A stretch of 64,000 nt of DNA, taken from contig CM026552.1 of NCBI GenBank assembly GCA_015143295.1, forward strand, positions 58,832,944 to 58,896,943, written 5' to 3'. Both the position numbers and the translations under genes were made by a program. Below are positions 54,650 through 64,000 of the stretch, in pieces. Position 1 is the stretch's first letter, and the number at the start of each line of letters is the position of its first letter. Source of the stretch: Tetracentron sinense. Taxonomy: Eukaryota; Streptophyta; Magnoliopsida; Trochodendrales; Trochodendraceae. The notes under the pieces were generated by a model. The model did no database searches. It had not been told where the DNA came from and worked only from the letters and a program-made list of their open reading frames with translations.

Positions 54650-55559
54650 TTTTTGCAGAAATTTCAATAAGGGTATTATGGTCTTTTGGTCGGTCCACTC
54701 TTACCTTAAGAGTTTAACCCGAGCCTTTAGGGCATCATTCAACACTTAGAGAGTTTGAGAGAATAGGAGAAAGGGGAGAAGGCGATTCCAACCTAGGGCT
54801 TGTCTTTGGAAGAGAAATCAAAGGGTTTTGAGACCCTAGATCACTTCAAGTCTGGTTTTTCTCCAAGATCACGGCTCAAGCACTCGTGGAGAGCGTTCTC
54901 CAAGCTAGGGCAGCAGCTACATAGTCGTTTTGGAAAGGGGATTTCTTCCTCATTTCTTCAAGGTCGGTACTTCTTACTACCCTCCTAGTTATAGTTCCTC
55001 ATTTCCATTTATTTCTTTTGATTTTCTTTCATTTACACATGTGCTATGAGATGGATGGTTGTGAATGGTGAATGGAGATGGAATGGGCGATTGGATGCCA
55101 AGAGCTGTGTTGTGATGATTAAAATGGGAAGGGCATTGTATCCATAATAAATACACCTTTATGATGTGAGTAAACTCACCTAGAAAAACATGATTTAGGT
55201 TTAAAGGAATAATGAATAATGAACACACCATGTTTGATGAAATGCCAAGGTGAATAAAATGAATTGTAAATGAGGAAATACATGCCTAATAAATTCTGAA
55301 TATTGCTAGGGCCTATGATAGTGTGTTTTCTTGCTTTCCCTAATGATATGAATATTACATTGCTCAATCGTTGATGTTATATATGTTGTGAAATTACCCA
55401 AATGTCATGTTTAAATTTAAATGCAAGTATGTACACGGTTTCCACGAGCACGACATGCATGACATGATTTATCGAGGTTTCCAAGAACATGGTTAGAGGT
55501 GGGACATATCCTACGATATGTTTTACCTCGCTTTTCACAAGAAAACAAGAACCAACATT

Positions 55560-55705
55560 CCACGAGGGGTCTCCCCTCACTCACAAGTGCATATCATGAA
55601 GAAGGGCCTCCCTTCCCTCGCAAGTACATACATATCATGAAGAAGGGTCTCCCTTCCCTCGCAAGTGCATTGCATAAAGAAGGGTCTCCCTTCCCTCTCA
55701 AGACA
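55560..55705 (+). repeat. Triloop hairpin array in solo LTR J2
   Basis: GAGGGG-TCT-CCCCTC, then three GAAGGG-(C/T)CT-CCCTTC units, nearly identical in order to A. Confidence 0.8.
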
Positions 55706-56020
55706 TCTCTCAAGCGCATCTCACAAGGATATCTCACAAGTGTATCGCACAAGTTACATGATCACAAGCAAGCACGCATGACATGCATGACATGACATGT
55801 ACGACACGACATACAAGAATCAAGCAAGATAGACAAGATAAGCTTTCAGGTACGAAAAGATATTTCAAGCCAAGTCAAGTGCACGATGTTTTCAAGAGGT
55901 TTTATCGGCTTTCTACGAAATACAAGCATGATTATAAATTGCTTTACTTCCTTGTATGATATGAATTGTTTCCTGCTTTATGTATGCTATCCGTATGCTA
56001 TGACTATTGGTTAGTGCTTA

Positions 56021-56052
56021 GTACCCGCTGAGTATTCCATGCTCAGCCGTAC
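56021..56052 (+). other. Conserved LTR stem-loop (J2)
   Basis: Consensus form, GTAC pairs, GCTGAGTAT stem, TCC loop; 5 nt before the small ORF. Confidence 0.8.
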
Positions 56053-56057
56053 TTCTT

Positions 56058-56177
56058 ATGTCAATAGGTCCTGAGGGAGCTGCTGCTCCATTTGATGTTT
56101 GTGCTCCTGGTCCATGGGTGGAAGAGGAGTACGTCGAGGAGCCTTTGGAGGAACCTCCAGTAGAGGGTTACCATTAG
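56058..56177 (+). CDS. Conserved LTR small ORF, 39 aa (J2)
   Basis: MSIGPEGAAAPFDVCAPGPW, then VEEEYVEEPLEEPPVEGYH and TAG. Intact. The GCAGGT following ATGTCG in other copies is changed to ATAGGT, so the possible splice donor is lost while the reading frame is kept. Confidence 0.58.
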   Translation: MSIGPEGAAAPFDVCAPGPWVEEEYVEEPLEEPPVEGYH

Positions 56178-56523
56178 GTGGTTGTAGATTCTGAGTGGAT
56201 TAGCTGTGGTGAGAAGAGAGATTTTATCCATGTATTTTGGCGGGTCTGTCCGCACTTTCTTTTGGATTCCTTTTGTATAAACTTGGATTTGCGTATGTTT
56301 ATACATAGAGGTTAGGTAGACTTCCGCTGTGCTTTATGGTTATGTTTCCGCTATAATGTCCTCTATTGTATATGCTCTGTGGGTTTTGCAGGTTAGTTGT
56401 CAAGCAAGTCGTGATTAGTCGTCCAAAGTTCACTCTAACTCCTAGGGTGGATTTTGGGTCGCGACAAGTTTAACGCCCAAAAGACAAAAATGGCCTTACA
56501 AAAATTTCTGCAAAACACGGGGC

Positions 56524-56707
56524 CCGAGCGATCGGTGGTTATGACCGATCGATCGGTTACCTACCGAGCGATCGGTACTCTGACCGAGCGACCGGTCAAA
56601 AAACTACTATCTGGAAAATTTCCTCATACAAAATTTTTGACCGTGCGATAGCTACCGATCGATCGGTTTTGGATCGATCGATCGCTGACTGGACCGAGCA
56701 ATCGGTG
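56524..56707 (-). repeat. CGATCG palindrome cassette in J1
   Basis: CCGAGCGATCGGT, ACCGATCGATCGGT (twice), CCGAGCGACCGGT and CCGAGCAATCGGT sites, same order as in B. Confidence 0.86.
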
Positions 56708-56918
56708 CTCTGCAGGTCTGGACTGTTTTGGCCATATCTTTTGACTCGCTCGTCCGATTTTGTCGATTCAACTTGCGTTGGGTTCGTCTTTCGAAAATGA
56801 ACATTTCTGACATTTCAGAATTTCCGATTTCTCCCTTATTTATTAATTAGACTATGAGGAAGGCCAATTAGCTACGAAAACGGTATTCATTAAGTATAGA
56901 AAAGTCCGGGGTGCTACA

Positions 56919-57478
56919 GAGGTGTTCCTAGGGGAGTCCATTCAGATAAAATTCTATTATCTCTAAGATAATCCGTGAACTCATTCGAGAGGCACTCTCC
57001 TCCTCAGTCGGATCTGAGAGTTTTAATACTTTTACCCAATTACTTTTCTACTTCATTTAAGAATTCTTTGAACTTTTTAAAAGATTCCGACTTATGTTTT
57101 CTTAGATATATATAACCATATCTAGAATAATAATTTGTGTGTTATGAAGTAGATAAAGCCACCTCTAGCTGAATGATTCATAGGTCCACATGCATCAGTG
57201 TGAATTAATTCCAATATACTAGTGGCTCTCTTTGGTTTGCCTGTAAATGGTCTTTTGGTCATTTTACCTATAAAACAAGGTTCACAAGTTGGAGAAGGTT
57301 CAACATGTATATGGTTTAAAGGACCATCATTTACCAATCTGTTGATCCTATCCAAATTGATATGGATAGAATAATCTTCAATGTTATAAACAGAATTGCA
57401 TATGTGATCAAGATAATAAAGACCACTAGACAATGTTCCAGAAACAATAAAAGTATTATTGTACTTGATAACTACACT
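56919..57478 (-). pseudogene. pol: Copia K integrase, central part
   Basis: Between solo LTRs I and J1. Minus strand: VVIKYNNTFIVSGTLSSGLY, RINRLVNDGPLNHIHVEPSP and CEPCFIGKMTKRPF (zinc-binding H and C residues), HTDACGPM with the first catalytic Asp, then a frameshift and SDRGGE (second Asp, about 57015) toward the SEWTPLGTP stretch that J1 interrupts. Confidence 0.88.
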
Positions 57479-58073
57479 TGTAGAGGCCCGAAACTTTTGT
57501 CCATGTATTGGAACTTGTACCAAGGCTTTAATCCTTTGTAATCTTCTTTTTCTTTATGAAATGAAAAATTAGAAATCTTTTATAGTTTTAATAAGTTATT
57601 AAGAGGATGTATTATTGTATTACAAAGGCCCTAGGAATATTCATGGGTGTTAAAACAAAGGATGGAAAGGGTTTTAAGTGTTAAAAGGAAAATGTCTTAA
57701 CCCTACCCTCAACTTGAAAAAGCTTTAGTTCGCTCATATCTAATTGGAATAGAGTGATTCTTGAATTTTTGGAAATTTATTGAAACCCTCTTCGAGGTTT
57801 ATGTTGAATACTTTTCCAGATTTTGAGTCGAGGTAGAGTCAAATGTCAGATTTCCAGAAGCGGATCTGCTGCAAAAACGAGTTAATGAAACCCATTCGCA
57901 TGTCAGTCAGCTTTAGGGGCAAAATGGTCTAAGAACAAAGAAGAATTAGAAAAAATGCAAAACAAGAAAGTTGTTCCTCCTTGAAAGAAAATCCAACGCA
58001 AGTTGAATCGTCAAAATCCAATAAGGGAGTTAAAAGTTATTGCGAAAATACCAAAGTGCATTTTTGCAAAAAA

Positions 58074-58181
58074 ACTCGCTCGAGCGAGATCCGAACTCGC
58101 TCGAGCAAGATTAACCAAAAATGAGTTTTTGAATCTCGGGAGTAACTCGCTTGAGCGAGTCCCAAGCCCGCTCGAGCGAGA
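58074..58181 (+). repeat. CTCGAG palindrome cassette in LTR I
   Basis: Four sites: ACTCGCTCGAGCGAG (twice the 14-bp palindrome CTCGCTCGAGCGAG or one-base variants), CTCGCTTGAGCGAG and CCGCTCGAGCGAG. Occupies the place of the CGATCG or 26-bp repeats in other families, after GTTGAATCGTCAAAATCC. Confidence 0.85.
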
Positions 58182-59199
58182 TTGCCCAAAAATGTTTTTT
58201 TTTTGGTTTTTCACAACCCACACGATATATATACCCAATTTTCAGGGTTCTAAGGTTTCTAACACTTAAAAAGGGACTTTTTGAGAGGAAAAGAAGGAAA
58301 CCTAGGTTTCCAAAGAGGGATTTCATGGGAGACCAAGGAGGAGCTCGAAATCCTCCCTTCTATAAGCTTCCACAAGCTTGAATCTTCTTCTTAGAGTGTG
58401 GATCTCCATCTCCAAGCCCAAGCTCGTGTTAGATCATCCTCAAACCCTTGGATTCTTCAAATCCAAGGCAAGGGAAGCAAAGAGCACCTCCTCCAAGCAC
58501 GAACAACAACTTTTACGACCATTTTCATGGGATTCTCTCCTATTTGAAAGTCGGTACCTTTTGCTACCCTTCTAGTTCATATTTTTCTCCTTTTTCTTCC
58601 TTTCTATGATTTTTCCCCATTATCTAAATATGTTAATACTATGGGATGAATCAATGGAGGATGTTGGGCGATGAATGCCATGTGTTCGTTGTGATGAATG
58701 AAATGGGAAGGGTATTGTACTAATAACAAACATACATGTGTGTTGTGAACATTAACCCACCTAGTAATGCAAGATTTAGGTATTAATCATAATGAACATA
58801 CCAAGTGTTTGATGAAATGCCAAAATGAATAAAATGCTAATGATTCTTAGAAAATACATGTGTGAATTTTCTTTACTTCATAGAATGGTATGTTATTAGA
58901 TTAATTGCTTATTTATTTGATTTAATTGTTGATCAAATACAAATATTCTTTATATGTCATTGTCATCCTAAATTGTACACGGAACCACGAGCACGGCATG
59001 TAGTCCACGAGTAGGGTTTCAAGCACTAAACATCGTGTTTTGTTTTCAAGGTTTTATTACCGATTCACGACCACCATGACAAGGCCAAACGAAAAGGTCG
59101 GTAAATAGAGGTAGGGCATATCTTAAGATATGTTTTGCCTCGCTTTTTGACACGAACAAGAACGCCCCAAGCATGCATGTTACATTCAATGCATTTCGT

Positions 59200-59425
59200 T
59201 AAAAAGGGGTCTCCCCTCCCTCACAAGCTGTTTCTCATTTAGGAAGAGGGGTCACCCCTCCCTCAAAAGTAGCATGAACATGTTTATTTTCCAAGCAAGC
59301 AAACAAGCATGATACATGACATAACACGCATGACAAGCATGACAAGTGCATTGCATAAGAAAGGGTTTCACACCACCTTCCCTCACATATTGCATAAGAG
59401 GGGTCTCCCCTCCCTCACAAGTGCA
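59200..59425 (+). repeat. Triloop hairpin array in LTR I
   Basis: AAGGGG-TCT-CCCCTC, GAGGGG-TCA-CCCCTC and GAGGGG-TCT-CCCCTC units plus a degenerate GAAAGGGTTTCACACCACCTTC, separated by CATGACAAGCATGACA stretches. Confidence 0.75.
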
Positions 59426-59707
59426 TTTCATTCCAAGCAAGCATGGTACGACATGACACGCATGACAAGCATGACACACATGATACAAAAAGACAAGCAT
59501 GACAAAACACGATAAGACAAGTTTTCAAGCACGAAAAGAGTGTTTTAAGTCGAGTCAAGTGCACGATGATTTTCAAGAGTTTTTCCCGGCTTTTTTATGT
59601 GATGCAAGCATGAAATATATATTGTTTTCTTTCCTGTTATTTATACTAAGTGCTTCCTACTTTATATTGTGATTAATTGCTATGCTATGACTGTTGGTTA
59701 GTATTTG

Positions 59708-59739
59708 GTACACGCTGAGTATTTCATGCTCAGCCGTAC
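59708..59739 (+). other. Conserved LTR stem-loop (I)
   Basis: GTAC, AC, GCTGAGTAT, loop TTC, ATGCTCAGC, C, GTAC. Stem unchanged in a strongly diverged LTR. Confidence 0.8.
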
Positions 59740-59743
59740 GTTT

Positions 59744-59878
59744 ATGTCGGCAGGTACTGAGGGAGCTGCTACTCCATTCGACATTTGTTCTCCTGGCCCA
59801 TGGGTGGAAGAGGAGTACATTGAGGAACCTGTAGAGGAACCTCCCCGTAGAGGGCTACTACTAGGTGGTAGATTCTGA
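59744..59878 (+). CDS. LTR small ORF, 44 aa with shifted C-terminus (I)
   Basis: MSAGTEGAATPFDICSPGPW and VEEEYIEEPVEEPP match the core. One extra C after CCTCC then shifts the tail to RRGLLLGGRF and TGA, skipping the usual TAG. The first 34 codons are conserved. Confidence 0.5.
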   Translation: MSAGTEGAATPFDICSPGPWVEEEYIEEPVEEPPRRGLLLGGRF

Positions 59879-60156
59879 GTGATTTGCTATTGGTGTGAGC
59901 TTGAGAGATTAGATTGATGTATTTTGGCGGGCCTGTCTGCACTTTATTTTGTGTATCTTTTGTATCACTTGGATCATGTATATATACACATAGAGGTTTT
60001 GGTTAGACTTCTGTTGTGCTCAGTAGTTAGGTTTCCACTTTTATGTCCTCTATTGTATATGCTCCAGGTACATTTTGTAGGTTGGGTTGTCAAGCAAGTC
60101 ATGATAAGTCGTCCAAGATTCACTCTAACTCCTAGGGTGGGTTTTGGGGCGCGACA

Positions 60157-61129
60157 ACACTATTATCAAAATACACTGAATAACCAGTAGAAATTAAACT
60201 AGAAAAAAAAATCAAATTTCTTTGCATGTCTAGCACATATAAACAGTCTTTCAAAAATAAGATCCTATCTAAAGCAAATTCTAAAACATAAGTCCCAATG
60301 GCAATCGCAGTAAAATTGCTTCCGTTCTCATCCTTATATTGACTTCCCATCACTGAGCTTTCTGATTTTCTGAAACCCCTGTAACATATTGCAAATATGT
60401 GAGGTAGATCTAGTATCTACACACCAAGAGTTGGAGGAACCAACAATGAAGTTGGATTCAATAATGAAAGATTCGAACATACCGTCCAAAGGTTTGTCCT
60501 TAATGGATTTTAAGTAAACTCGGCATTGCCTCTTCCAGTGACCTGGTTTCTTGTAATAGAAGCAGACATTCTGATTCTTATCCTTTTCCTTCTCAAAAGA
60601 TGCTTTCTTATTCTTTCCTTTCTTGCCTTTGAGAAACTTGGAGAAACTGGACTTCTTCTTTTCTTGCCTTTGCCCTTAGGCTTAGGCCTTGAAGGTCCAA
60701 CTCCCTCTGCCACATATGCAAAGAGCTTAGTACACTTCATAAGGTCTTTAACTCATTGCAATATGTTTAGGAGCTCTGGCAAAGCAGTCTCTAACTTGTT
60801 CATGTTGAAATTCAACACAACCACGGAAAAGGATTCCGGGAGAGAGTTTAGGATCACATCCGTTTGACTCTATTGATCAAGATCTACACCAAGAGTCAAG
60901 AGTTCATTAATGAACCCCATAATCTTGATGACATGCTCCCGGACTGGGCTTCATCAGATATCCTGGTTCCCATTAGTCATTTCATAGCCAACTGCCTAGC
61001 AGTCCTAATTTGTTCCCCAATCATCTCCCTGGGATTTGTCATTATGTCCTTAGCAGTACAGAAACCCTCGTGTTGCTCTTGAAGGACATTCGACATAGAT
61101 GCAAGACTGTAGCATTTGGCCAAACTATT
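60157..61129 (-). pseudogene. gag-pro: Copia K gag and protease
   Basis: Minus strand from about 61125: CYSLASMSNVLQEQHEGFCT, AKDIMTNPREMIGEQ (UBN2-type gag), several stops, LMKCTKLFAYVAEGVGPSRP and a Lys-rich stretch, knuckle CFYYKKPGHWKRQC (second ligand Tyr, 60522-60567), protease WCVDTRSTSHIC (DTR for DTG, about 60392-60430) and MQRNLIFFSSLISTGYSVYF up to solo LTR I. Reading frame shifts at least three times. Confidence 0.86.
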
Positions 61130-62121
61130 TGTAATGACCCCAAAATCTTACCTTGACCAAAATAGGACTTTGGGTCGCCACCTTTCTTAAACCAGCTTAA
61201 ATCTCATGACATCCAAGGCATACAACATGAGTCTCCAAAAATGAGAGTAATAAAATTTTGATATATAAAACCAAGTCATCCTGCTCAAGTCTATGGTCAA
61301 CATAAACAATCCACTATAAACAAAATAGTCTGATACACAATTACAAAGAAGTCTGATAAGCAACATCATCTAAGAGTCTATTACAATTCTCTTAACCGAA
61401 ACAAATGTAAACTAATAGGGGTAGCTATCAAAACCCCTGGCTCCGTCCTAGGAAGGCTCACCTTCTCCTTCTTTGACCTAAGCCTTCTCAATCCATGGCT
61501 CACTTACAAACTTGGGCTCCACACCTGCCAAGACAAAAGTCTGGCTGAGTACAAAAACACCTGGTATATATAAAATCCAATAGCATAATAAAATAATCAG
61601 AGTGCAGAAGAACATGTGCTCATATACATTATATCATCACCTTGACTCGTGTACTTGTGGAAACCTTAGACTTCGAAGACAACATACTTATGAGATCTTA
61701 TTCTTATGAGACCATGTGCTAATGAGATGCTTATGCTTATAAGTCTTGGAGCAGCTTATTCAGAACATGCACTTATTCAGATCCCTCATTGGGCTTATTC
61801 AGTCTGTCAAGCGTATGCAATGCTTATGCTTATGAGTTCTTGAGCAGCTTATTCAGATCATACACTTATTCAGATCCCTCATTAGGCTTATTCAGTCTGT
61901 CAGGCGTATGCAATGCTTATGCTTGTGGTCCACATGTGTGACTTGTGAGATTTTTACCTTAACATACATGTGAATTTGTGCATAAGTGTCGCAATTAACA
62001 CTCGAGTTGGTAATCGCTTAAATTCCGATCTCCCACCATGAAAACTCCACTATATTTTCCCATACCATATAGTTAGAGAATTCCCGGTTTGAAAGATTTT
62101 CCTCTAAGTTCTTACCTTCCC
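61130..62121 (-). repeat. Element N: partial, diverged LTR in copia K gag
   Basis: Left end TGTAATGACCCC resembles the TGTCGTGACCC termini of the Tekay-type LTRs. Contains the CTGGCTGAGTAC half of the stem-loop (near 61543) and, before it on the minus strand, a remnant of the small ORF (frame LAGVEPKFVSEPWIEKA, then stop, about 61527-61474). Two tandem units of about 93 bp (61728-61920; GCTTATTCAGATCCCTCATT). Cut at 62121 by M; the remainder is off-window. Confidence 0.72.
61728..61920 (-). repeat. About 93-bp tandem duplication in LTR N
   Basis: Two units beginning GCTTATGCTTAT and containing GAGCAGCTTATTCAG and CTTATTCAGTCTGTC, with about 8 differences, plus the start of a third. Confidence 0.85.
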
Positions 62122-62373
62122 TGTCGTAACCCAAAATACCCCCTAAGAGTTAGGGATACTTCGACTCGTGACCGCTGTATCATACCTCCAATATGATACA
62201 TAAGGCACGCATAAAAACCTGTCAGAGAACACAACATACATAGCGAAAATCATTTACAATGCACAGTGGAAAAAAAACATAAATAACATAGCAGAAGCCA
62301 AAATACGGAACTAAATACTCCTATTACTTGGTCCAAGTTTGAACCAACAATATATCAAGTCTTTCTAAGTCAA

Positions 62374-62517
62374 TTAACAGAAGTCGAAGTCACGACACCT
62401 ATCTAACGATCCATCATCCTGATAGTGATCCATAGAAGGCTCCGGGTCGAAGTACTCTTCTTCTACCCAAGGCTCTGTACCACATAAATCGAAAGGAACC
62501 CGAACACCTACCGATGA
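62374..62517 (-). pseudogene. LTR small ORF, diverged, start codon lost (M)
   Basis: Minus strand frame: SSVGVRVPFDLCGTEPWVEEE, then YFDPEPS..., ending RDFDFC and TAA at 62374. The ATG position reads TCA after a local change. PFDxC, PWVEEEY and a RDxD near the C-terminus survive in the most divergent LTR of the set. Confidence 0.5.
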
Positions 62518-62528
62518 TAACAAATATC

Positions 62529-62552
62529 GGTTGAGCGTGGAATACTCAGCGT
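62529..62552 (-). other. Stem-loop remnant (M)
   Basis: Minus strand GCTGAGTAT, TCC, ACGCTCAAC with two changes in the 3' arm; outer GTAC pair replaced by TATAC/ATAT. Confidence 0.6.
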
Positions 62553-63489
62553 ATACAAACTACTAACAATAAAGCAATAATAGCATAGAGCATGCGAATC
62601 ATGGAGAATGAAACACTTAAAACCGTAAAGATAACACATATGATGAAATTCGAAACCAAAACCATGTGAGTCAAGCGATAATCATAGCCTTGTGAGTTCT
62701 TAGAGTTCATAGAGTTCATGGAGTTTCTTAGAGTCATTTATGATCCTTAGAGACATAGAGCAAATACCATAGAGCATATCCATAGAGCAAAACATAGAGA
62801 TCTTAGAGCATTTGTACTTATGATCCTTAGAGCTTGTGAACTGATCTTAGAGCTTATCATAGAGTTCTTGTAAGTTTAATGTGATCCTTTTGAGCTTGTG
62901 AACCGATCTTAGACAAATCATGGAGTGGCTTAGAATCATTCATATAAGTCACTTATTCAAAACCCTTTTCGTACTTTGAGAAATCCATGGAAAAACCTCA
63001 ATTCATGCGAGACATGCGAACATATGAGCATATGAAAGTACTAGCATATTTAGACACCCAAAGACCCTTAGAGGCATTTACACAAACACATAGAGTGCAT
63101 AATAGTGATAGCTTACATCCAAGTATAGAATTAACATCTCACACCATGACGAAACAAAGCTTATAGTATAGAATGAGAAGAATAACATGTGGTAACTAGT
63201 AGTATCACAAGATTGGTAGTAGAGTGTATCTACCTTGATGAAATCAGTGATTTTGAATCCAAAAGCTTGGAACAAGTGAGAACCTTGAGTTCTTGGTTGA
63301 AAATCACCCAAGGAGGGAAGAACTTGATCTCTCCTTCAAGCTTGAGCAACAACCTAGCTTCTCCTCTCAAATCCCTCTCAGAATAGTGCACAAAGGGTTT
63401 CTAAAACCCTAAGGCATGAACAAGCCTTTATATAGGCCAAGGGGTAGTGGCTAAAGTCTTAAACACCCTTAATGAAGAAAATCTACGTA

Positions 63490-63682
63490 TGACCGATCGA
63501 TCGGTGGTACAGATCGAGCGATCGGTGGCTGGCTGAGCGATTAGTGGTTTCAACCGGGCGATCAGTTGATAACACCCTCTTTGGAATTTTTCCCCATACA
63601 AATAAGTTAACTGATCGATAGCTACTGAGCAATCGGTAGAAGGCTAATCGATCGGAGGTTATGACCGAGCGATCAGTGATCC
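63490..63682 (-). repeat. CGATCG palindrome cassette in LTR M
   Basis: ACCGATCGATCGGT (perfect), TCGAGCGATCGGT, CTGAGCGATTAGT, CCGGGCGATCAGT, CTGAGCAATCGGT and CCGAGCGATCAGT, same spacing logic as D. Confidence 0.83.
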
Positions 63683-63913
63683 CCTGTTTTGCTGTAAAAC
63701 CTTGTTTTCACTACTTTAGACCTTTCCAATCCCATTTCCAACACCTTTTATGCTTTAAACACACTTCCTAAGGATATGTAGACCTATTAAAACATGCACG
63801 CCATAAATCCAAACACGTATATTAATATAAGGCCCATTAGTGTACAATACCACACTTGAGCACAATTCATAAACCATTCACCACTTAGTGAAATGCGGAT
63901 TCGAGGTTCTACA

Positions 63914-64000
63914 TCCCTCCCTCCTTACAAGAATTTCATCCTTGAAATTAGAACGACACTAAAAGCATAGCAAGAACAAAATACAGAACATCCAACACCA
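63914..64000 (-). promoter_or_regulatory. Polypurine tract and internal 3' end of element M
   Basis: Minus strand: CTAATTTCAAGGATGAAATT, CTTGTAAGGAGGGAGGGA, then the LTR. Same arrangement as A (4411-4445). No coding sequence in the visible part. Confidence 0.82.

Larger units (their letters stand above)
53948..56466 (+). mobile_element. Solo LTR J2 (family of A), inside solo LTR J1
   Basis: TGTAGACCCCC to GGGTCGCGACA, 2519 bp, very close in length and content to LTR A. Flanks GGTTT (53943-53947) and AGTTT (56467-56471), one base diverged. Removing it restores the GGGTTTAACGCCCAAAAG block of J1, as in B. Contains 23-bp, 22-bp and 26-bp arrays (54165-54649), a hairpin array (55560-55705), stem-loop (56021-56052) and an intact small ORF. 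Confidence 0.94.
52006..56918 (-). mobile_element. Solo LTR J1 (B family), split by J2
   Basis: TGTTGCGCCCC at left, GGGGTGCTACA at right; LTR parts 52006-53947 and 56467-56918, together 2394 bp. Flanked by perfect GAGGT at 52001-52005 and 56919-56923, inserted in the GTPQLNG codons of the K integrase. Carries the long small ORF, stem-loop, four array units and a palindrome cassette (56524-56707). Confidence 0.95.
57479..60156 (+). mobile_element. Solo LTR I (CTCGAG family)
   Basis: TGTAGAGGCCC to GGGGCGCGACA, 2678 bp, flanked by perfect ACACT at 57474-57478 and 60157-60161, inserted in the K frame at the codons for SVV. Most divergent full LTR here. It has its own palindrome type (58074-58181), a hairpin array (59200-59425), stem-loop (59708-59739) and small ORF. 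Confidence 0.95.
40975..61129 (-). mobile_element. Element K: Ty1/copia retrotransposon, minus strand, split by five insertions
   Basis: In minus-strand order: gag and PR (61129-60157), [solo LTR I], IN (57478-56919), [J1 with J2], IN end, RT and RNase H (52005-49852), polypurine tract, and 3' LTR (49836-48384 and 41621 to about 40975, split by LINE P). Integrase before RT defines the copia order. The 5' LTR lies beyond partial LTR N. The left LTR end (about 40975, TCTTGGGG for expected TG) is an estimate. Confidence 0.86.
62122..63913 (-). repeat. Element M: 3' LTR
   Basis: TGTCGTAACCC at left, GAGGTTCTACA at right (TGTAGAACCTC on the minus strand), 1792 bp. Followed at 63914-63926 by a polypurine tract on the minus strand (AAGGAGGGAGGGA) and at 63927-64000 by AATTTCAAGGATGAAATTC-like sequence found before the LTRs of A, D and C. 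Thus the internal region lies right of the window. Contains CTTAGAG-rich repeats (about 62690-62935), a palindrome cassette (63490-63682), stem-loop (62529-62552) and a small ORF without its ATG. Confidence 0.9.

Overview
The window is plant nuclear DNA made almost wholly of nested retrotransposons. The evidence is Ty3/gypsy gag-pol of the Tekay/Del chromovirus type, Athila-type and Reina-type gypsy remnants, a Ty1/copia element, an L1-like LINE with a DUF4283-type ORF1, and initiator-Met-tRNA primer sites. I see no host gene, rRNA, tRNA or prokaryotic feature. The species cannot be told from the sequence.

Elements are lettered for reference. A (1-6961, +) is a Tekay-like element with its 5' part off-window. 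It sits inside B (6962-12224, -), which sits in the gag of C (12225-30410, +). C also holds the complete element D (15436-25063, 5-bp duplication CTTGA/TTTGA) in its integrase and solo LTR E (26094-28795) in its 3' LTR. C sits inside F (30411-37549, +, Athila type), which lies in an LTR of G (37550-38450). G, solo LTR H (38531-40747) and the LTR of copia element K interrupt a Reina-type remnant O (-). K (about 40975-61129, -) is itself split by LINE P (41622-48343), solo LTR J1 (52006-56918, which contains solo LTR J2, 53948-56466), solo LTR I (57479-60156), and a partial LTR N (61130-62121). N is cut by the 3' LTR of element M (62122-63913, -). The order of interruption gives the insertion order: O, then G, F, C, B and A on the left; O, then K, then P/J1/I/N, then J2/M on the right.

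All gypsy gag-pol frames in the window carry stops or frameshifts. A is the best preserved: one deletion in gag, one stop at the gag end and one 1-nt deletion in RT. The internal regions of A, B, C and D share a 135-149 bp GT...AG interval between gag and protease that looks like a spliceosomal intron.

The most interesting material is inside the long Tekay-type LTRs (about 1.8-2.7 kb). They share a modular layout: a conserved 5' block; a variable cassette of palindromes or minisatellites; a conserved block; a family-specific array of short hairpins; a very conserved stem-loop with covarying base pairs; and, about 5 nt further on, a small ORF of 38-46 codons with core FD(V/I)CxPxPW(V/I)EE(E/D)Y. 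The ORF is open in eight LTRs and recognisable in five more, including LTRs whose surrounding DNA has diverged strongly. I know of no description of it. It and the stem-loop are the main candidates for an undescribed system.
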